From positions 1-32,025 of the forward strand of contig JAQCCA010000005.1 of assembly GCA_027621155.1 (NCBI GenBank): a DNA stretch of 32,025 nt, in the 5' to 3' direction. Under the pieces are notes generated by a model that was given only the letters and a program-made list of their open reading frames with translations, was not told where the DNA came from and did no database searches. The position numbers and the translations under genes are program-made. Origin of the DNA: Pseudomonadota bacterium (lineage in GTDB: Bacteria; Pseudomonadota; Gammaproteobacteria; Francisellales; Francisellaceae). Of this stretch, positions 19,245 to 27,202 are shown piece by piece (within the stretch, counting starts at the first letter, position 1; the number at the start of each line of letters is the position of its first letter).

Positions 19245-22112
19245 GTGCCAATTTCATCAATAAAAAAATTCAGTAAGAATAAAATTCAATTAGCTAATGA
19301 CGCAATAATAGATATATTGGACATGAACAATGTGCATGTCCGTAGCCTATATGTATTCGGATTGATAAAGTTTGAAGTCAATGAAGAACAGTTTAGAATC
19401 CTAGTACCAAATAGTAGTGTCACAAAAATAATATCCATACTCGAAAAGTTTTATCGCACCACAGCTAACAAAGAAGAGTTTTATGCTAAATTCAGCAAAA
19501 AACACATGAGTATTAAACATGCGATTGATTTATTTTCTAAAATGCAACGAAGCTATATAAATAGCAAGCTTTATAATGCATATCTGGGAGAACATAAAGC
19601 TGCTTTGACGTATGCCTCGAAAGTTACTAGGACATACGGTTACGATGATTATAAAAAATGTATAAAACATGCTAAATTAATATTAAAGCCATCCTATCTT
19701 GAACAATGTAATAAGCATTACATTTCAAAATCAAAGCAAATCTATTCGCAGTTTTTCAAAGAGGTTGAAAGTTCACCATTAAACGAAGATCAGCAGGATG
19801 CTGTATTAACTGATGAAGACATTACAATTGTTCTTGCTGGTGCTGGCAGTGGCAAGACTTCTGTTATATCAGCTAAAGTTGCTTTCATATTAAATAATTA
19901 TCTAGCTAACCCAGATGAAATTCTTGTTATGGCATTCAACGCAGATGCAGCAATGGAATTAAAAGAGCGAATTTCTAAAATAGCAGATCATGGGAGCGGT
20001 GTTGAGATTGGTACTTTTCACCGAATAGGCAATAAGTACCTTAGAATGGATAAAAAAAACACTACTTTGGTCGATGAAAATAAGATTAAAAAAAAGGCGA
20101 TACTTTCACAACTCTTAATATCACGATTTAAATCCGATGATTTATTTTTTTATAAATACCTAGAGGCATTCTACATCTGTAATTGTCATATTGAGGCTCA
20201 CAAACACAAAACTAAAAAAAGTTATACGGAGGCATGTAGATATGCTGATTTAGTCACATATCAATCAGAGACTGTAAAATCAACGGAAGAGCTATCAATA
20301 GCAAACTTTCTGTATATAAACGGGGTGAACTATATTTATGAAAAAAAGTATGAGCATGTAGATTACAACTACACTCCTGACTTTTACTTACCTGATTACG
20401 ATATTTATATTGAGCATTATGGTGTTGACAGATCGTATAGAGCGCCAAATTGGTTTAGCAATCCTAAGAAGTACGCTGACGATATTTTTCGTAAGAGAAA
20501 AGTCCACTTAAAGCATGATACAATTTTAGTTGAGACATATAGCTACATGTTTTATGAGGGAAATATCTTTGATGAGTTAAGGTCAAGGCTTACAGCATTA
20601 GGTGTTGAATTTAAAAACGCCATAAAATATGACTCTATTGATAATCTCTTGGCTTTAGAAAATAAAGCGTATAAGTTGCATCAAACATTTGATATTGTTT
20701 GCGGGACTATAAGTCAATATATGGCAAATAATCTAAGCTATGAATATTTATTAGATAAAGCCAACAAACATTCCTCCAGAGTGAAGCTCATGCCTTATTT
20801 GAAAGTATTCCCAGAAATTTACAATATGTACATAAGCTATTTGTCAAAAAGAAACATGATTGACTTCGATTTAATGATCATGGAAGGGATTGAAAATATC
20901 AAATCATTTAACACTAGCCATTATAAGTATATTATTGTTGATGAATGCCAAGATTTTTCAAAGGGACGGTTGGATATAGTTAAGGCATTTAAGGACAATA
21001 GCCATGAGAATGTAAAATACTTTTTTGTTGGAGATGACTGGCAGTCTATAAACAGGTTTGCTGGCTCCAATATGGTTTTGATGCAATCAAAAGAAGATCT
21101 AGCTATGTTAGGTTGCCAAAAAACAGTTAAATTAAAAATGACCTATAGATACCCGCAATCAGTTGCGGATGTAAGTAGCTCATTCATAACTAAGAACGCT
21201 CGACAAATTAAAAAAGAAATTTTATCCCCAAAAATCTCTAAGGGTAAGAGTTTCCATATAAGACACCTTAAGAAAGGAGTTAGTGAGATTGATGAAATCC
21301 TTAATTGCGTTGAAAATATACTTGCAGGTAAAGATTCTTCAATAGTGTCAATATTAATACTTGGGAGATATGCAAAGTATACGTTAAACGGTGATCAAGC
21401 CTCAGGCAATAACTTTTGGATGAAAAAATTTCAGGAAATTGGATATCAGGTCGAAACCAATCACAACGATAAATTTGTCTGTATAAGCAAAAATGGCAAG
21501 AAAGCAAAAATAAGAGAGCTTACTATTCATAAAAGCAAAGGACTTGGGGCAGATCATGTTATCGTGAGAGGCTTAAGTGGCATTATAAGAGGATTTCCAT
21601 CTAAAATAGAGAGCGATCCAATAATAGAGCTTTTTTTGCCATACGTTGATGATTATCCATATTCTGAAGAAAGAAGATTGTTTTATGTTGCTATTACTAG
21701 AACTAAAAATGATGTCTACATGGTTGTTGATAGCAAAAACCCATCAATATTCTCCCTAGAAATTCAAAGGGACTACAAGGAGTACATAGACTCTAACCAA
21801 GAGTTATGTTCAAATTGTGATATTGGCTATTTAAGTATTTCACCTAAAGGCTTTAAAAAGTGTAGCGCCTGCGGATTATCACTATTTCGTTGTTCTAAAT
21901 GCAACACAGGGTGTATTTCACCAGTATATAACGATGCTAAATGCAGCAATAAAGAGTGTGATAATGTAGCCAAAAAATGCCCATCATGCAATATAGGTTT
22001 TTTAGTACCTAGAGAATCTAACAAGGGTGATAAAATAAGTAGGTTTTTTGGATGTTCAAATTATGCTACTGAAGTAAGGTGCAGGTATACCGATACCGAA
22101 AGTGTATTTTAA
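19245..22112 (+). CDS. UvrD/HelD-like SF1 helicase with apparent PD-(D/E)xK nuclease motif and Cys-rich zinc-ribbon C-terminus
   Basis: 955 aa, GTG start; Walker A 'LAGAGSGKTSVIS', 'IVDECQDFS', 'VGDDWQSINRFAGS', 'TIHKSKGLGADHVIV', 'RRLFYVAITRTK'; 'YTPDFYLPDYDIYIEHYGVD'; 13 Cys in the last ~100 residues. Confidence 0.9.
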   Translation: MPISSIKKFSKNKIQLANDAIIDILDMNNVHVRSLYVFGLIKFEVNEEQFRILVPNSSVTKIISILEKFYRTTANKEEFYAKFSKKHMSIKHAIDLFSKMQRSYINSKLYNAYLGEHKAALTYASKVTRTYGYDDYKKCIKHAKLILKPSYLEQCNKHYISKSKQIYSQFFKEVESSPLNEDQQDAVLTDEDITIVLAGAGSGKTSVISAKVAFILNNYLANPDEILVMAFNADAAMELKERISKIADHGSGVEIGTFHRIGNKYLRMDKKNTTLVDENKIKKKAILSQLLISRFKSDDLFFYKYLEAFYICNCHIEAHKHKTKKSYTEACRYADLVTYQSETVKSTEELSIANFLYINGVNYIYEKKYEHVDYNYTPDFYLPDYDIYIEHYGVDRSYRAPNWFSNPKKYADDIFRKRKVHLKHDTILVETYSYMFYEGNIFDELRSRLTALGVEFKNAIKYDSIDNLLALENKAYKLHQTFDIVCGTISQYMANNLSYEYLLDKANKHSSRVKLMPYLKVFPEIYNMYISYLSKRNMIDFDLMIMEGIENIKSFNTSHYKYIIVDECQDFSKGRLDIVKAFKDNSHENVKYFFVGDDWQSINRFAGSNMVLMQSKEDLAMLGCQKTVKLKMTYRYPQSVADVSSSFITKNARQIKKEILSPKISKGKSFHIRHLKKGVSEIDEILNCVENILAGKDSSIVSILILGRYAKYTLNGDQASGNNFWMKKFQEIGYQVETNHNDKFVCISKNGKKAKIRELTIHKSKGLGADHVIVRGLSGIIRGFPSKIESDPIIELFLPYVDDYPYSEERRLFYVAITRTKNDVYMVVDSKNPSIFSLEIQRDYKEYIDSNQELCSNCDIGYLSISPKGFKKCSACGLSLFRCSKCNTGCISPVYNDAKCSNKECDNVAKKCPSCNIGFLVPRESNKGDKISRFFGCSNYATEVRCRYTDTESVF

Positions 22113-22136
22113 TCTACCATATTGACACACCAACTC

Positions 22137-22145
22137 TGTGGATAA
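22137..22145 (-). promoter_or_regulatory. consensus DnaA-box 9-mer, copy B
   Basis: TGTGGATAA read directly; function not shown. Confidence 0.5.
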
Positions 22146-22353
22146 CTCTCCAAAATTTGCTAAATTCCCTATTTTTGGTAGTCAATCATAAAAATATTTA
22201 AATTTTTTTGTTTTCTTAAACCCTTATAAAAAAAGGGTTTAATCAAGGCATAAAAAACTTTTTTCAATTATTTTGCCATTCTGAACCAAAGTTACATACT
22301 TAGACTTTGTATCGCTTTAAATTACTCGCAAACGACAAATTGCGAGGAAACTA
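22137..22353 (+). repeat. conserved tra leader element, copy B
   Basis: 217 bp from TGTGGATAA to the traW ATG; 79 contiguous nt (22252-22330) identical to copy C; TAAACCCTT/AAGGGTTTA perfect 9-bp inverted repeat 22217-22241. Confidence 0.92.
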
Positions 22354-23076
22354 ATGCGACATTTACTCATAAAACTAACCACGCTTTCACTCATAGCTAA
22401 TCAAGCATTAGCTTATGATTTAGGCGTACATGGCACAACTTTTCCAATTAAAGAGATTAATCTAAAAGACGTTATTGTCCAACAGGGCAGTGCCGTTGAT
22501 TGGGATGCTGTTGGCAATAAGATAAAAAAGTCAGCACATGGCTATTTGGATGACCTACCTAATCAGACATCAACCATAAATACTGAAAACAAAACCGTTT
22601 ACTATGATCCATCTATTAAGATGAATCGTGATATATATACCTCAAGCGGTCAACTTCTTTATAAAAAAGACACATGGTTTAATCCGCTTTGGAAAACACG
22701 TCAAATCTGGGCACCTAACATGCTTGTGATTGACGGTGAGGATAAAGCGCAAGTTAAATTTGCTTTGGCTGCGCTTAAACAACATCGAAACGATCTTGAA
22801 ATTGTCTTTACCAATGGCAAACCGACAGAGCTTGCCAAAAAAATCAACGTGCCAGTTTACTATGCCAATGCGCCAATGGTTAAACAGTTCCATATTCATA
22901 GCGTGCCGACAATGATTGGTCTTGGGGTTGGTGATCATTATTACGATTTAATGCAGATGCAGTTTAGTGAGCCGTATTATTTGGGGTTAATTGATAAATG
23001 TTGGCATGGTTGCACGGATAAAGTCATTCAATCCTATATTCAAACACACGCAAACAAAGGGGACGATCATGTTTAA
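22354..23076 (+). CDS. traW: TraW, F-type pilus assembly protein
   Basis: 240 aa; signal peptide then 'YDLGVHGTTFPIKEINLKDVI' (TraW N-terminus), 'TWFNPLW', 'VPTMI'; followed by TraU. Confidence 0.88.
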   Translation: MRHLLIKLTTLSLIANQALAYDLGVHGTTFPIKEINLKDVIVQQGSAVDWDAVGNKIKKSAHGYLDDLPNQTSTINTENKTVYYDPSIKMNRDIYTSSGQLLYKKDTWFNPLWKTRQIWAPNMLVIDGEDKAQVKFALAALKQHRNDLEIVFTNGKPTELAKKINVPVYYANAPMVKQFHIHSVPTMIGLGVGDHYYDLMQMQFSEPYYLGLIDKCWHGCTDKVIQSYIQTHANKGDDHV

Positions 23077-24088
23077 AAAGTTTACAAAAGGAAAAAAAGC
23101 ACTAATTGCATGTTCATTTATACTTAGCCTGTTATCAGTGCAGCAAAGTTTTGCTGTTGGTGAAGCTTGTCACGGACGTTTTTTAAATCCAATTACTGAC
23201 ATTAACTGGAATCTTGTTTTTCCGATTAAGGTTGCGGGTGTGCCTATCTCTGGTGGTGGCAGCAATGAATCACCGTTAGCGATTACCTCGCCTGTTTGCA
23301 TTTGCCCGGGACACATCTTCGGTATACCGACTGTGGGAATCATGATGACATTCCATGAGCCACTTTACATCGAGGAAATTGCGAGAAACGCAGGCTGTTT
23401 ATCATCAATTGGAGGTGTCTCCATAATGGAGGGTTATCATAACGAGGACTCGGAGCATAAAGAGGGGGCTGGCGGTATCAGTCGTTGGCAAATTCACTGG
23501 ATGGAGTATCCAGTATTTGCCATTCTCCAGCTTTTTCAAGACCTAACTTGTGTTTCTGGCGGTGGGTTTGCAGTTGCATATATGACTGAAATTGATCCAA
23601 CTTGGCAAAATGATTTATGGGGGTCTGTGATGTCACCTGAGTCTGTTTTGTTTGCTAATCCTATTGCTCAAAGTGCTTGTATAGCGGATGCAATTTCATC
23701 TACTTTTCAGTTTCCATTAGATGCGGAGTTTTGGTGTGCAGGTACGTGGGGCAGTGTTTACCCATTTACTGGTAATTCAAATGTGGACGTTGGAGCTGAC
23801 CAATCAGCCGAAAATGTCGGTGCTAAGTTTATGGCAAAACTAGCACGTGTTGGCATGTTATGGGACACCGTTGGACAGTGGGCGATGTGTTCACCTGTGC
23901 CTAATCCTATCTGGGTAAAGAGTGAGTTTACGATTGACCCTGTGTATCCCATGATACGCCACGGCATGGGTATGCCAATCGGTGCAGCGCCTGCGGTTTA
24001 TTTAAATATTCCGCCACAGCAGTATCCGAGCATGGAGAATATCAATCAGCTGATATTTCAGGAGCAGCAATGTTGCATACATATTTAA
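23069..24088 (+). CDS. traU: TraU, F-type conjugal transfer protein
   Basis: start revised from 22991 to ATG 23069 overlapping the traW stop; 'CHGRFLNPITDINWNLVFPIKVAGVPI' and 'CICPG..FGIPTVG' TraU signatures. Confidence 0.93.
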   Translation: MFKKFTKGKKALIACSFILSLLSVQQSFAVGEACHGRFLNPITDINWNLVFPIKVAGVPISGGGSNESPLAITSPVCICPGHIFGIPTVGIMMTFHEPLYIEEIARNAGCLSSIGGVSIMEGYHNEDSEHKEGAGGISRWQIHWMEYPVFAILQLFQDLTCVSGGGFAVAYMTEIDPTWQNDLWGSVMSPESVLFANPIAQSACIADAISSTFQFPLDAEFWCAGTWGSVYPFTGNSNVDVGADQSAENVGAKFMAKLARVGMLWDTVGQWAMCSPVPNPIWVKSEFTIDPVYPMIRHGMGMPIGAAPAVYLNIPPQQYPSMENINQLIFQEQQCCIHI

Positions 24089-25002
24089 AAGACCAGTTAT
24101 TATTAACCAACGATCTATATAAAACCTTATTAAGCAGCCTAAGGTTTCAATTAAGAATTAAGTCAAACTGGCTTAACATATTAATGGTTATTACTATGTT
24201 AATGACTATAGCTATAAGCATTTTGTTAGCAGTAGATATGATTCATTTTAAAGCTTTATGGTGTTTAGGATTATGCATTTTGTTTTGGTTTATAAGCCCA
24301 CGTGATAGTAAAGCAGAAAGCATCTCATTGTACTTTATGTTGGTGTTTTTTAGTTTTACGTTTTGGCTGCCAATACTCGCTAATCTGCCTTATAGTCCAC
24401 TACCTACCCAAGATCATTTAATGGCATTAATAGAGTCACCTATAAAGGGTTTATATATCACATTGGTTGATTTTATAAATAAAAATCAACTTTATCAAAG
24501 TGTGGCATTGTTCTTTTATAACAGTGTGCAGTATTACCTTATTTTAGGGGTTATATATGCATTTATATTCGAGCATGCCAATATAAAAAAATATGTTTTT
24601 ATTTTTTTACTGTGCATTTTATTTGGCACCATCATAAGTTACTTGTTACCTGTAATAAGCCCAATAGTGAGTTATGGTAAATCGCATTATAACGACTATA
24701 TGGTCAATCTATTTAATCATTATATCGCAATGCGTAATGGTGCTAATTTAGTTATTTATGACGAGGTAAGTATGCCATCATGGCACTACTTATTTGTGTT
24801 ATGTTCAATGACGCTAGTAACCCAAGGAATTGCCAAATACGTTTACCGCTTATATGGCGTTATTATTTTAATATCAGTTGTTCTTTTAGGTTGCCACTAT
24901 CTTGCTGATATTGCTGCATCTATCACTTTATTTTTATTAATTAGCTCCTTATCTCGAAAATTAGAAACTAACATAAAACCATTTAAAATGGAGAAAATAT
25001 GA
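24070..25002 (+). CDS. polytopic membrane protein with PAP2/Aur1-like phosphatase motifs
   Basis: 310 aa, multiple TMs; 'MPSWHYLF' (PSxH) and 'GCHYLADIAAS' (H-x3-D) resemble PAP2 motifs C2 and C3; overlaps TraU and TrbC. Confidence 0.6.
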   Translation: MLHTYLKDQLLLTNDLYKTLLSSLRFQLRIKSNWLNILMVITMLMTIAISILLAVDMIHFKALWCLGLCILFWFISPRDSKAESISLYFMLVFFSFTFWLPILANLPYSPLPTQDHLMALIESPIKGLYITLVDFINKNQLYQSVALFFYNSVQYYLILGVIYAFIFEHANIKKYVFIFLLCILFGTIISYLLPVISPIVSYGKSHYNDYMVNLFNHYIAMRNGANLVIYDEVSMPSWHYLFVLCSMTLVTQGIAKYVYRLYGVIILISVVLLGCHYLADIAASITLFLLISSLSRKLETNIKPFKMEKI

Positions 25003-25931
25003 AATTATTATTTGCATTAATGGCAGTATATACGCCATTTTTATACGCCTTAAACAATCCATATTCACCAGATGAAATAGGTGTTTATAATCAATTAAAT
25101 GGTGATTTAAATACCAATAAAAAACAATTAGAATCAAAAAACAAAGGCATTAATGAGGCATTTAAACTGTTTCAAAATAGCAACATAGAACATCCTAAAT
25201 TAAGTGATAAATACATCGATATCGCTTCTGAAATATCGGGTAAAAGCAAGGGTATCATTACTGAGAATATCGGGAAAATGCACCATGACAAAAAGACAAC
25301 TAAAATCTATTATTTTATCAGTTTCTCCATGCCAGAAAGCTTAATAAAAGCCTATCTTTTAGATGCTATTTGGACTGGTGGCAGTGTTATTATTAAGGGC
25401 ATATTGCCTAAGTATGACAATATTTATAAGTTTGTTGGTGATAAGTTAAAGCCACTTGTTTATGGTAATCAAATGGCAGCTATTGAGATTAATCCTAATC
25501 TTTTTGAAATGTATAATATCACCAAAGTTCCGAGCATTGTTGTTACTCAAAACAACAAACTAAGCGGATGCAATCCATTAAATGATACTGGGTTTAGTGC
25601 AACCGAAACGTGCGCTCAACTACCAGAAAAAAGCTACTATAAAATATCTGGCAATATTGATACTACGCAACAACTAGAAACCATTAGAGACGCAGGATGT
25701 CCTTATGTTACTTCATTCATTAAACGCTTAGATGGGCTGCAAGATAGAATGCAAACAAGTGGATTTTCATTAGATGGAAATAACACAGATTGGGCGAGTG
25801 CGCCAATGCCATTAAGTAAAGATCAGATTAAGCGAAATTTGCAAATGATAGGGCTGGATATAAGCGGGATGTCAGTTGGCAGTAGTGAGCTTATAGATCA
25901 AATAAAGTCACGTGGAGATATGCCCAAATGA
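24999..25931 (+). CDS. trbC: TrbC, F-type pilin assembly protein
   Basis: 310 aa; 'IYYFISFSMPESLIKAYLLDAIWTGGSVIIKGILP' and 'YNITKVPSIVV' TrbC_Ftype signatures. Confidence 0.85.
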   Translation: MKLLFALMAVYTPFLYALNNPYSPDEIGVYNQLNGDLNTNKKQLESKNKGINEAFKLFQNSNIEHPKLSDKYIDIASEISGKSKGIITENIGKMHHDKKTTKIYYFISFSMPESLIKAYLLDAIWTGGSVIIKGILPKYDNIYKFVGDKLKPLVYGNQMAAIEINPNLFEMYNITKVPSIVVTQNNKLSGCNPLNDTGFSATETCAQLPEKSYYKISGNIDTTQQLETIRDAGCPYVTSFIKRLDGLQDRMQTSGFSLDGNNTDWASAPMPLSKDQIKRNLQMIGLDISGMSVGSSELIDQIKSRGDMPK

Positions 25932-26392
25932 TGTATTTTGAGAAGACTTCAATTCCGCATCATTTTCCTTCACCTTTTCCGCTAAAAATACAGGCTATAA
26001 AGCCTTTTAGTGTATGCTTTACAGGTATATTAGAAAAATCGGGATTAGGTGCTGTTTTAGATGCAAAAAGCACATGCTATTTTTTAGGGAATTGGCAATG
26101 GACTGGCTTTCCTTTTAAAATTCCCTCAATAAGTCCTTCTGATTTTCCGCTTTTGGCTAGCCATTTAGCCCATATACATAAAGTATTTAATAAGATTTAT
26201 GTTCACTATATATCTGCTTTAAAAAGCAATAAAAACACGAGTAAACGCAAGAGAAACTCGCTTGTTTGGTCAAAAGGAATAGCTTTCCCGTTGTTTTTCC
26301 GCTTATTGGTCTCATTAAATAGTCTTATAAAAGCTATATACCACAAGCCTTTTAGTGAAATAGCTTCATATAGAGTTAAGTTAAAAATTTAA
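25928..26392 (+). CDS. hypothetical protein, ORFan
   Basis: 154-aa ORF with ATGATG overlap to trbC stop; no recognised family; unusual composition. Confidence 0.45.
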   Translation: MMYFEKTSIPHHFPSPFPLKIQAIKPFSVCFTGILEKSGLGAVLDAKSTCYFLGNWQWTGFPFKIPSISPSDFPLLASHLAHIHKVFNKIYVHYISALKSNKNTSKRKRNSLVWSKGIAFPLFFRLLVSLNSLIKAIYHKPFSEIASYRVKLKI

Positions 26393-26421
26393 AGTAAAAA
26401 CCGTCTAATATTATAGGAGAA

Positions 26422-27198
26422 ATGAATATGTATAAGAGTCAAGAAATCGGAGTAGATAATAGAAGAGTGCTAAACAGGGCGCAAGAGCAGATTGTTGAGT
26501 ATCTGGCAAGGGTGCCATACATAACCCCACGTCACTTAGTTAATTGCTTTCATGTGGCAAAAACACAAGCGTACGATAACCTAAATAAACTGTCTGAAAT
26601 GGGGTATGCGAAAAAGACAACTTTCTCAAACGCAGAGGAATTTTACGCTAACATTAACATTTATAAAATCACCAAAAATGCTTTTGATGAAGTCACAAAA
26701 GATGAACCTGATAGCGAATATTTTCAAACAGGAACACCGAAAATAACAGCAGAAACTCCGCATAGAGATATGCTCACTTTATTTATTGGTTATCTGATTA
26801 ATAATCACTATTCATTTGATAACATCAATAATGAAGTAAGTCGATTTTATGGTAAGCATAAAAAAATCTGTTCGGACATTATAGCGGTTAAAGGAAACAG
26901 TAAATATGCCTTTGAATATGATCGTACTGCCAAAAAGTCTGAGTATTATAAATTGATTATGACCACGTACCTATATGCCATTTATCTTAATGAGATAACC
27001 GCATTAACTTATATCGTTAATAACTCGACTAACACGGAACATTTCAAAGAAAAAATACTAAAAGAGGTTCAATTTATTTACGACCCTAAAACAGGACAAA
27101 AGATTGATATGACTAAGCACTTTGATCGTATCTTTGTAAAGAATATTGATCAGTTTAAATATGAGGTACAACAACCACTGGCAACGTGGGAGGTTTAA
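26422..27198 (+). CDS. candidate MOB_C-type (CloDF13 MobC-like / replication-relaxation) relaxase
   Basis: 258 aa; N-terminal winged-HTH-like region, then nuclease-like 'CSDIIAVKGNSKYAFEYDRTAKKSEYYKLI' (D...E-x-D...K); directly followed by a T4CP; start may be ATG 26428. Confidence 0.6.
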   Translation: MNMYKSQEIGVDNRRVLNRAQEQIVEYLARVPYITPRHLVNCFHVAKTQAYDNLNKLSEMGYAKKTTFSNAEEFYANINIYKITKNAFDEVTKDEPDSEYFQTGTPKITAETPHRDMLTLFIGYLINNHYSFDNINNEVSRFYGKHKKICSDIIAVKGNSKYAFEYDRTAKKSEYYKLIMTTYLYAIYLNEITALTYIVNNSTNTEHFKEKILKEVQFIYDPKTGQKIDMTKHFDRIFVKNIDQFKYEVQQPLATWEV

Positions 27199-27202
27199 GA
27201 CA

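Noticed and set aside
18019-22136. Cargo block as a transposon or integron insertion
   Set aside because: No transposase, integrase, terminal inverted repeats or target-site duplications recognised at its ends.
22217-22241. AAACCC/GGGTTT hairpin in the leaders as a rho-independent terminator
   Set aside because: AT-rich stem, no U-run directly after it, and copy C has a mismatch. An attenuator or protein site remains possible but is not called.
26393-26421. oriT/nic site immediately upstream of the relaxase gene
   Set aside because: Too short and no convincing inverted repeat plus nic-like motif; the location of oriT cannot be read from sequence alone.
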